In this document: in pieces, positions 56,186-64,000 of the stretch | Numbering within the stretch: position 1 is the first letter of the stretch | Layout of the letters: every line of letters begins with the position of its first letter | DNA from: Rhinopithecus roxellana | Taxonomy: Eukaryota; Chordata; Mammalia; Primates; Cercopithecidae | Direction of reading: 5' to 3' | DNA length: 64,000 nt | Assembly (NCBI RefSeq): GCF_007565055.1 | Contig: NC_044556.1 | Location: 136,933,808 to 136,997,807 of the forward strand | Notes under the pieces: model-generated | What the model was told of the DNA's origin: nothing | What the model saw: the letters and a program-made list of their open reading frames with translations, nothing else | Databases searched by the model: none | Translations under genes and position numbers: made by a program

Positions 56186-56690
56186 ATAGATATATAGGAA
56201 GAGATTTATAATGAGAATTGGTTCACATGATTATGGAGGCCAGGAAGTCCCACGATATGCCATCTACAAGATGGAGAACTAGGAAAACCAATAGTGCAAT
56301 TCAGTCCAAGACCAAAGGGCTGAGTGCCAGAAAGGCCTGTGGTATACCTCCCACTCCAAGACTTAAGGCCTGAGAGCTAAGGGCTGCTAGTGTAAGTTCC
56401 AGAGTCCAAAAGCCCTAGAACCTGGATCTCTGAAGTCCCAGGGTAGAAGAAAGTGGATGGCCCAGCTCTGAAAGAGAGAGCAAATTCACTCTTTCTCCAC
56501 TTTTTTGTTGTATTTGGGTTCTTTATGGATTGGCTGATCCCTGCCGACATATGTGAGGGCAGATCTTCTTACTGGGTGCTTTGATTCAAATGCTAATCTT
56601 TTCCAGAAACACCCTCACAGACACACCCAGATATAATGTTTTATTACCTATGTGGGTATCATTTCACAAAGTCAAAATGATATAAACTTT
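56186..56690 (-). mobile_element. MaLR-like LTR (copy 2, same family as 42000-42672)
   Basis: Shares TTGGTTCACATGATTATGGAGG, AAAACCAATAGTGCAATTC, CAAATGCTAATCTTTTCCAG and AACACCCTCACAGACACACCC, in the same order as the copy at 42 kb. Its left end is missing, and it begins in the TATA-rich part directly at the end of the Tigger-type element. Confidence 0.68.
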
Positions 56691-56721
56691 ATTATCATAC
56701 TCCATAAGAGTGTTTATTACT

Positions 56722-56983
56722 GGCCAAGGGCAGTGGCTCAAGCCTATATTCCCAACACTTTGGGAGGCCAAGACGGTAGGATCGCTTGAGCTCAAGAATT
56801 CAAGACCATCCTGGGCAACAAGCAACAACAAGCAAGATCCCCTCTCTCAAAAAAGAAAAAAAAAAAAAAATTTGGGCACAATGGCCCATGGTAGTCCCAA
56901 CTGCTTGGGAGGTTGAGGTGGGCAGATCATTTGAGCTTAGGACTTCAAGCTTGGGTAACAGAGCAAGACCCTGTCTCAAAAAA
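56722..56983 (+). mobile_element. AluJ: AluJ, degraded
   Basis: GGCCAAGGGCAGTGGCTCAAG, CCAACACTTTGGGAGGCC, an ACAAGCAACAACAAGCAAG insertion-like stretch, an A-rich linker, then a right arm lacking its central part (AGGACTTCAAGCTTGGGTAACAG). J class by divergence. Confidence 0.88.
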
Positions 56984-57040
56984 TGTGTGTTATTGTATTA
57001 TTACTTTTATTATTATAACTGTTTTTGTTTCATAGATGTG

Positions 57041-57062
57041 TTTGTGTGTGTGGGGGGGGGCA
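57041..57062. repeat. (TG)n with G run
   Basis: GTTTGTGTGTGTGG followed by nine G. Confidence 0.9.
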
Positions 57063-58128
57063 CGTGCGTATGTATTTTTATGTTCTCAATTAGGTTGTGA
57101 GCTGTTAGAAGGGAAGTGTTAAGTCATTCTTTATTTTGAATACTGCTGAGTAATTACTGTGTAATAGAATTGAATAAGGCTTATTGGATGTAGAAGTGAA
57201 TTTTCACAGAAAGAAAAACGAGGAGGACTGTGGTAACCCATGAGTGATTTTCACTTGTTTTGTTAAGGCAAAAACATACAGGATGGTGAGTTAGCAATGT
57301 GGAGACTAATGCTGCTTTAACTGAGGGATTGTCTCACAGTGACGAAAACGTCTTGCTACTGAAATCTTTCAAACCACAATAATTTTTAAAAGATTCCAAG
57401 ATAAATAATTCTTATGTCTTGAATTTAGAATGAGGCCAAAATTCTGCAGGGAAGGAATGAACCAAAAAAGAGAAGACGTAAGTATGAATCAACATGAAAA
57501 ATGAAGCTGTATTAGAAAATAAGTTTGGCTAAATTCTGGGAAGGTACCTTACCTCTCTCTCACACACACACACACACGCACAAATAACTTTATTGAAGAG
57601 ATTAAAGCCGAAGTCATCTACATAGTCCAGTTATTAACATTCAATTATGTAATCTGTATAGTGAAACTGTTAATATTCAATCAACTGAAGGATTAGGAGT
57701 TTATAAAAAAGATTGTGGTACTACATAGAAACCACAAAGAGATTAACACATTTCCAAAATGAGAAATGCTATTAAATTTCCAATAATAAAATGCTGATGC
57801 AAATCAGCATATACCATAACTATAATACATTCTTATCCAATGAGAATGTATATGGTTAAAAATAGGCTGAAATAAGCTGGCAAGAAAAGAAGTATAGCAC
57901 CACATGTATGTACATATGTGGGAAGACAGAAATACAGTAAATAAGCCTGATAAACAGAGGGCTTAAATGGGTATGATGAAATCTGTGAGTGCACCTAAGA
58001 AGATGATGTCCTGCCTATCTCCTTGTTATTGTTTTTCTCCAATCTTCACAACTGGACCTACTTGACCCTGTGTGCAGTACTTGACTTTGTTTCAGATGCT
58101 GGAACCAAATCAGGGAAAGGTAATGAGC
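57063..58128. other. Non-coding stretch with a (CA)n run
   Basis: 57556-57579 is CTCTCTCTC followed by about eight CA units. No gene or named repeat was recognised. Confidence 0.45.
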
Positions 58129-58130
58129 CG

Positions 58131-58179
58131 TAAGTTAAGAGTTCACTGGTCCAACTCTTAACTTAAAACTCTTAACTTA
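58131..58179. repeat. Perfect 13-bp hairpin with a repeated arm
   Basis: TAAGTTAAGAGTT (58131-58143), a 9-nt loop, then AACTCTTAACTTA (58153-58165), its exact reverse complement. The second arm is repeated in tandem at 58167-58179. Confidence 0.95.
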
Positions 58180-58740
58180 TTCTCAAGTAAAAGCTGTTAT
58201 TAATTCCTCTCTGACTTTGAGCCTTACCTAATTCTCATCCTCTGTCTCTTAAATGATGAAAGTGAGTCAGCCCCTCCTTTGTTTTCTGATTCTTTTGTTC
58301 CTAAGACCTGGCTGCTTTAGCATCCTGCTCAGGAGCATATCATTTTCACCTCTTTCCTTCTTTGCTACAACATATGATCAATTCTTCTAAGTCCAAACAC
58401 ACAACCAATTCTTCCTTTTGCTTTGCTACCAGATATAGAAGAATAGATTACAAGGCTTTGAGCCACGTAAATTGAAAAAGCATTTAAAATATTACAAATC
58501 AAATTTTCTTTCCATTGAGGAAAGAACGGACATTCTGCAAGAACAAGTGAAAGAAAGTTAAGAAGAAAATTGCACCCTTTACATCTTGGTACTGAAGCAC
58601 AGGGTCCACAGCAAACCCATCTGCACCTGATCATTGAGCCAGTACTTCCGTGTCACATTCCAGGCTACTGGTGGAGTGAAAGATCTACACTGTGCTCCAC
58701 AATACCTTTGGAAATACAATTAATTTATTTAGGTCTTTAA
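58180..58740. other. Non-coding stretch
   Basis: The 89-codon minus frame at 58365-58634 has no recognisable domain. Nothing else was recognised. Confidence 0.4.
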
Positions 58741-58744
58741 TAGA

Positions 58745-59020
58745 GTTTTGTTAAACCCTTGCAATATGCCAACCAATGTGTTAGCTATTAGAGAGTCACA
58801 GATGGACGAGCTGTGGTTTTTGCCTTCAAGGAGCTCACTGTCTTGGTTGAGGAGAAGAGAAGGAGTTTTGCTAATACATAATCATTGAGGTGGCTTTTGC
58901 CTTCAAGGAGCCCACTGTCTTGGTTGAGGAGAAGAAAAGGAGTTTCTTTACATAAGAAATACATGGTAATACATAATTATTACAGCGAAGAGGTGAGGAG
59001 CTTTGGGAGTTGGTGAAATT
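58745..59020 (-). repeat. L2 LINE fragment with a 77-bp tandem duplication
   Basis: Antisense L2 (TGCCTTCAAGGAGCTCACTGTC is the TGCCCTCATGGAGCTTACATTC region). The unit around TGCCTTCAAGGAGC(T/C)CAC starts at 58821 and again at 58898. Both copies include TCTTGGTTGAGGAGAAGA(G/A)AAGGAGTTT. Confidence 0.85.
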
Positions 59021-59704
59021 CAGCCACTCTGATTAGTCACAACGAAGTTGTATAATGTCAGTCACAATTGATACAATTTTGTTTGAAAGTGTTTGCTTTT
59101 TATCTCCGGAGGAGAAATCATGAAACTGTGATGGAAGATAAATATAAGGATTAAGAAAATAGTAATCTCTAATTTAAAACTCTTACTGTATAGCTAGGGA
59201 AAAGAAATATCTATGTTCAGTGACATTAAAAAATAAAATCAACACTGCAATAATTACAATTTAGTTCAGCTTGAATAAACTGATAAAGGGCCTAATGACA
59301 AGAAATTGTTCTTAGAAGGTGATTAGAGAAAAGTGTTGAGAATAGTGGAATTTTAAACCAGAACCTTAAGGTAATAATGGAAATAAATTATAATCCTATA
59401 GCTAAGTCTAGGTAATAGTTCATGCTATTAGTAAATTTGGTTGAAGGATGACAATTAAATGTTGTTAGCTAAAGTAAAAAAAGGGTCAAATTGCTGATCA
59501 ATAAACTATGAGTTAAGGGTTGGGATGGAGACAGTAATAACCTTGAATTTAGGCTCGTGTAGATGTAGGGACTTGTGTGACAACCAATGGGCAGGTCATG
59601 AGGTTTTAAAACTAAGCGTCTAGTGAAACAGAAATCTAGTGGCTATGAGAGTCTGAAAGGCCAAAATTTATGGTCAGGAGTCAGCTGGCAGGGTAGAGGT
59701 AGTG
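59021..59704. other. Non-coding stretch
   Basis: No gene or named repeat recognised. Confidence 0.45.
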
Positions 59705-59705
59705 A

Positions 59706-60192
59706 TTCACTTATTCATTCATTAATCTAATGTTTGTTGATCATTTATTATGTTACAAGAAGTGTGCTAGGCAAAAGAGATGAGGCGCCAAACCATGTAT
59801 AACTTACATCCTAGCAGAAGGAATCAGAAAATAAACAGATAACAAAGAAACAAATGAGAAAATCACCATATAACAGTTGCAATGCAAAATTAAAAGTGAA
59901 TAATAATGGAAGAAAGAGACTGACTTGTTCTTTCAAATTTGGGGTGAGGAAAGGAAGTGGGTAGGGAAATGCTCTTTGAAGAGGTGGCATTTAAACTGAG
60001 ACCTGAAGTCATACACACAGGGGTGTGTGGTTGGGAAGATCCTAGTCTGGTGGAGCTATTCCCGGAAGACAGGCTAAACTCAAAACCCCGGGAGGCCAGT
60101 GTGGTCAAGGAGAAGACAAGAAACAAAATGGGTAAGCAGGCAAGATGAATAAGGAGCCCAAAAAGGAAGGACTTCAGGAACTTAAAACACAC
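59706..60192 (-). repeat. L2 LINE
   Basis: Antisense L2 3' region: ATTCATTCATTAATCTAATG, AGTGTGCTAGGCAAAAGAG, ACTTACATCCTAGCAGAAGG, GAGGTGGCATTTAAACTGAG, AGACCTGAAG. The 100-codon minus-strand frame at 59890-60192 is decayed L2, not a gene. Confidence 0.92.
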
Positions 60193-60439
60193 AATTCTGA
60201 GGTATATAGAAGCTAAGAACTAGCTCAGAGAGGAGAGCACCAGGGACCAGGGGCCAAGGTGTGGGCATAGTTGTAAGGACTCAGTCACAGATAAACTGGG
60301 GTAAAGTTAGAATTTAATACACAATTTGCTGTCAGTAAGGTAACCAGAAGTTAGCTTGGAACTGAGGCAATGTTTTCCGATGTAGGCCTTTAAAAATTAA
60401 TAATGATAATAATAATAATGACTATTATAGTTTTCTATT

Positions 60440-60772
60440 CATCTACTTGTGATAGCCTTCTGTCTTCTTTCTTTGCCTTCATAGGTTTTACTCATCTTTG
60501 TCCACTGATTGAAATTGTGTCCCATATTCCTTGACCCAGCTCCCAAATCTTGGCAGGTTAGGAGTCTTTACTCACCAATCCCCTAATACACAGTGTATTG
60601 CTTTTCCTAGATAATCACATTGCTTTATGTTTGTATTTTTATATGTTGCGTTTGTGTGAGGTTTCTCAGGGTGAGGGCCTATGTCGTATTCTTCTTTGTA
60701 TCCCAAGTAACTAACATAGTGTCTAAAATGAAAAAGTCCTCAGTGTGTGTTTATTGATTGCAATGAATGAAA
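60440..60772 (+). repeat. L2 LINE, 3' end
   Basis: Sense L2: CAGGGTGAGGGCCTATGTCG, TTCTTTGTATCCCAAGTAAC, TAACATAGTGTCTAAAATG, TTTATTGATTGCAATGAATG. Confidence 0.85.
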
Positions 60773-60839
60773 ACATACATAATGGTTTACTCAAATCCTT
60801 CGTGAAATTAGGCAGAGCAAATATAATGTACAAATATAT

Positions 60840-60972
60840 ATAATATATGGCAGGTGCTTTACTTAAATTATGTCTATTAATTTTCACAGTAAGTCAATGT
60901 GGTAGAAAGTAAACCCTTTAGATATGGGTAAACTTGAGCTCAGAATGGATAAAAGGTAGCAAAATGGATGTA
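60840..60972 (-). repeat. MIR SINE
   Basis: Antisense MIR: TTAATTTTCACAGTAAGTCAATG, TAGATATGGGTAAACTTGAGC, TCAGAATGGATAAAAGGTAG. Confidence 0.72.
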
Positions 60973-61099
60973 TGTAGCATCATACATCTGATGATAGGGA
61001 AGGATGGGAAACAACATTGAAGTCTTCCTACTACCAACATATTCTATCCAATTTGCCAGTGCACAGAGTGGATGAGGTTGAACACTTTAATGTGTGTGT

Positions 61100-61325
61100 G
61101 AAGAAAGGAACATTTCCTGCTGGAGGGCAGACAGTTCTTGATTGCTATAAACTTTTTTTGATTTTGTAGGCAATGAAGAGCATGTAAGCTTGTGAGTGGT
61201 AGGATTAATGTAATATTATGATGAAAATGATTCTTGAGATAGTTATTCTTCCTACTCTGGCTACTTTTTACAGGCCGAATTACAGAGAGACCAGTGAGGA
61301 GTTTATGACATCCTCCAGTTGTGGA
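61100..61325 (-). repeat. L2 LINE fragment
   Basis: Antisense L2: AGGCAATGAAGAGCATGTAAG, GAAAATGATTCTTGAGATAG, CTGGCTACTTTTTACAGG, GAGAGACCAGTGAGGAG. Confidence 0.7.
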
Positions 61326-62460
61326 GTTATGAAGAATAGGGTGGGGGCCCTGGAAATAGAAAAGAAGAAAAAATAATTTAAGTGATATTGAGTAGGATAA
61401 AATAACGGAACTTAAAATCTCATTCGATGTGAAATAACAAGGAAAGAGTTCATTCAAATATAACTTCAGGAATATGAGCCCATGGATTTCAAGAACATTA
61501 GGGAATTTGGTACGACATCTAATTTAAGGAAGGGCTAAACGCTGCTTAATGTCCATTACAAATTTTAAACATTCTAATGTCCATTTAAAACTCGTGAAAT
61601 GGGTGAATGCAGATCAGTGCACAACCCATGTCTCAGTTCCTTACCTTACCGGTAAACTGGTAAGAGTTTTCTTAGGTGATCTCAAGGATCATTGTCCTCT
61701 CTAAATTCGTAAACTTCCTTGAATTAGAGCCACTTATTTCCTCTGTCTAACTCTCTTTCCTTTCATCTTCTTATTTCAAAATTGGCCCTCAAAGAGACCA
61801 TTTCTGGATGTACAAATGTGTACATATACACAAAAATGTATGTATATATATACACGTATATAATTAGAAACCTTTTCCAGATTTTGTACATATAAAATGC
61901 ATTTTTTGTTTTGTTTTCAAGGCCTTGAAATGTTTGTGATTTTGCTTTTTGGTTTCAGTAAGCATTGCTTCAGTAAGCAATTGCTCAGGATGGGACTGAT
62001 CAGTTTTCTGTTGTGGTTTCCTCTATAGCAATCATTTGATAAAATTAATCTGTTTACCCTAATTTTAATGATGTCAGTGTGTCATACCCTTCATAAATGG
62101 CCAAGAAACCCTGCTGTCCTCAATCATCAAGTTCAAGTATGTTACAGAGTCTTCAAAGTTCATTTTTAAAATTGATACGATAAATAGCAGCATACCAGTT
62201 TATGTTAATTATGACCCAGAATTCAAGCACCATGCCTTATCTTTAAAAAAGCTCAACCAGAATTAGGGAGCATGATTGGGTAACACAAAGGAGAGGCATT
62301 AGAGGAAAGCACATTATCATATATTAAATACAGAATACAGCTTTGGAAATTGTGGTGTCGATTCATCACATTGCCTTTTGAATTAATTGAGGTGAACTAT
62401 TGAGTCTACTATCCAGAATTTTAAAACCACAAGAGGAAAAAAGGACTTAGAATACTAAGT
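61326..62460. other. AT-rich non-coding stretch
   Basis: Contains an alternating TATG/TATA patch (about 61818-61862). Nothing else was recognised. Confidence 0.45.
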
Positions 62461-62464
62461 AGAG

Positions 62465-63095
62465 GAGATTCATTCATTTGAAAATATTTATTGAATACCA
62501 ATTATTAGCATGTGCAGGCATCATGTTGGGAATTGCTTATACAACATAGCACAAAATAGTCCCTTCCCTCCCAGAGCTTATTGTCTAGACTATAAAACTG
62601 ATAAGAAATATAAGTGTTGCATAAGTGATGAGAAGTTTTGAGATGGAGAATTACAGGTGAAATGGAACAAAAGGACAGAAGCTAGATTTTGGGCAGAAGA
62701 AAGGGGATGAGGACATGGTAAGACCTTTCATGAGGAAGTGACCTTTAAATTGAAAATTAAAAGTCAAGCAGGCATCAGTAAAGCAGAGCTGGTGGGAAAG
62801 GAATGGGCTATGTGTGAAAGTCATTAGATAGGAAAGAGTATGGGATGTTCTTGAAATTGAAAGAAATACAGTATTGCCCTGGAGTAAGGAGAAACAGGTG
62901 AGGCTGACTTGAATCAGGCTGGGACCAGATATTTTGAGACCATGTTAAAGAGAACAGGTAGCATTCTAAGGGAATTGGCGACCCCTGGAAGGAAAGTGAC
63001 AAGATATTTGTGTACTAAAGTGGTAATGAATGATCATACTGCCTACTGTTAGAAAAAGATATGGAGGGAAAATGAGGAAAAGAGGGGAGCCCATA
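62465..63095 (-). repeat. L2 LINE, 3' region
   Basis: Antisense L2 over 600 bp: AAATATTTATTGAATACC, CCTTCCCTCCCAGAGCTTATTG, TCATGAGGAAGTGACCTTTAAATTG, TGAGACCATGTTAAAGAG, AGGAAAGTGACAAGATATTTG (given in parts). Confidence 0.95.
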
Positions 63096-63096
63096 T

Positions 63097-63133
63097 GTGT
63101 GTGTGTGTGTGCGCGAGTGTGTGTGTGTGTGTG
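63097..63133. repeat. (TG)n microsatellite at an L2 boundary
   Basis: TG units interrupted by CGCGAG. Confidence 0.97.
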
Positions 63134-64000
63134 ATGAAAAATATGTAGGATTGCTCTAAATCTGGGCAGTAAGGAAATGCTGTCTGGCAGATTTTATTAA
63201 CTGAAGAGACAGAAAATGGGAGTTTGGGATAATGATTTATCACATTATTATGCAATCTAATGAAGTATTGCTTCTTGATGACCACACTCCTTATGAGGTT
63301 GAAAACATTTGTACTGCAAAAAGAGTTTTAAGAGAGTATACATTTCCTAGCTTTTCTGAAAAAGATTTTAAGCCGTGAATCCCAGACTTTTGGATAGCAG
63401 GGATCAGGAGATCTTTTCCCTCCTTCACTCGCCAATAAACAAAAACAAAATAACTCATATATAAATTTGGAATGCCATTTTAACACCAATGTTTAAGTCC
63501 ATAATCTCACAGTAAATGGTAAACTTTAGAATTCTTATGAAAAGATGGTTAATATCATTATTGTGTATATGATTTTTCTCATTTTTCTAGTTTGTGCACA
63601 AACTTACAACATTTTGTTAGATAAATAATGTTACAGATACTACATTTTGTAAACCCAGCTCTAACTATAGCAGAGATGGGATGAAAATTGGTACAGCCTT
63701 TACCTGTGAACCAAGCATCCCCAGTAACAATAAAGAGCTTGAAGTATGCCTTAATTCCACAGCTGAGCTGTTTAGGATAGACTAGAAGGAGGTTTACCCT
63801 CCCTATTCACAAAGAAGCCATATTACTAATAGTTGCTCAGCAAGTACTCCTTTGCATGATGGCCATTATCTTTGAAAATGTATCCCAGCAGAATGCCTTG
63901 ATGACCACTCTCATGAGTCATTATGTTTTCATAAAAAGATGCTGAACGTGGCCTCAGAATAGGAACAGAAACTGAAAACCTCCTGTTTTAAGACTTCCCT
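63134..64000. other. Non-coding stretch, unassigned
   Basis: No gene, RNA or named repeat recognised up to the end of the window. Confidence 0.45.

Noticed and set aside
59890..60192. 100-codon minus-strand frame with a hydrophobic start resembling a signal peptide
   Set aside because: It lies wholly in an L2 fragment. The leucine-rich start reflects the pyrimidine-rich L2 strand.
61044..61457. 137-codon minus-strand frame
   Set aside because: Overlaps a plus-oriented view of an antisense L2 fragment. Composition is random-like, with no domain or signal.
1..64000. A previously undescribed functional system such as a gene cluster or defence locus
   Set aside because: No coding or structured RNA content supports one. 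What is unusual here is structural history of repeats (findings at 18.1, 31.3, 43.9 and 47-50 kb), not a new system.

Overview
The window is vertebrate, primate-type non-coding DNA. Alu, MIR, L2, L1, MaLR/ERV LTR and DNA-transposon fossils cover much of it, and I found no protein-coding exon, rRNA, tRNA or other functional RNA gene that I can support. Three young AluY copies (about 6.5, 26.7 and 49.6 kb) carry the right-arm variant TGAGATCCGGCCACTGCACT in place of the human TGAGATCGCGCCACTGCACT form, and a CAAGCC-type head. This is typical of Old World monkey AluY lineages, so the source is most likely a cercopithecid (macaque or baboon type) rather than human. Open reading frames of 60 to 171 codons are scattered through the window. 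They start anywhere, lack recognisable domains, and the longest lies inside an Alu.

Layout: 0-6.5 kb holds ancient unassigned repeats, a MIR, an AluJ and an L1M inter-ORF fragment. 6.5-14 kb holds a young AluY, then a somewhat GC-richer stretch with L2 in both orientations, a MER20 inside an L2, several MIRs and a free left Alu monomer. 14.8-19 kb is a long decayed L2 used as a landing pad by an MLT1 LTR (5-bp target duplication), a MIR and an AluS, followed by a three-armed Alu and another AluS. 20-27.2 kb holds more L2, MIRs split by Alu, an MLT1-type LTR, and an L2 cut by a solo ERV1-type LTR (4-bp target duplication TCTT) that was itself hit by two Alus. 27-31 kb is mostly unannotated sequence with MIR remnants. 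31-41 kb is L1-dominated, with nested L1 in L1, and an AluJ holding a poly(A)-tailed, target-site-flanked copy of a MaLR LTR transcript. 42-44.5 kb holds a MaLR-type LTR with microsatellites and an L2 with a local fold-back rearrangement. 47-50.4 kb holds a diverged inverted duplication with a roughly 40-bp micro-inversion. 51-57 kb holds DNA-transposon fossils (a hAT element with both ends, a Tigger-type end), a second copy of the 42-kb LTR family and Alus. 58-63 kb is a cluster of L2/MIR remnants with a 77-bp tandem duplication and a perfect 13-bp hairpin.

Nothing suggests that genes here work together. The stretch could be intergenic or lie inside a large intron; the sequence alone does not decide. 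Repeat family names rest on consensus features recalled by eye. Boundaries are usually good to about 10-30 bp for Alus and to 50-100 bp for ancient elements, except where target-site duplications fix them exactly.
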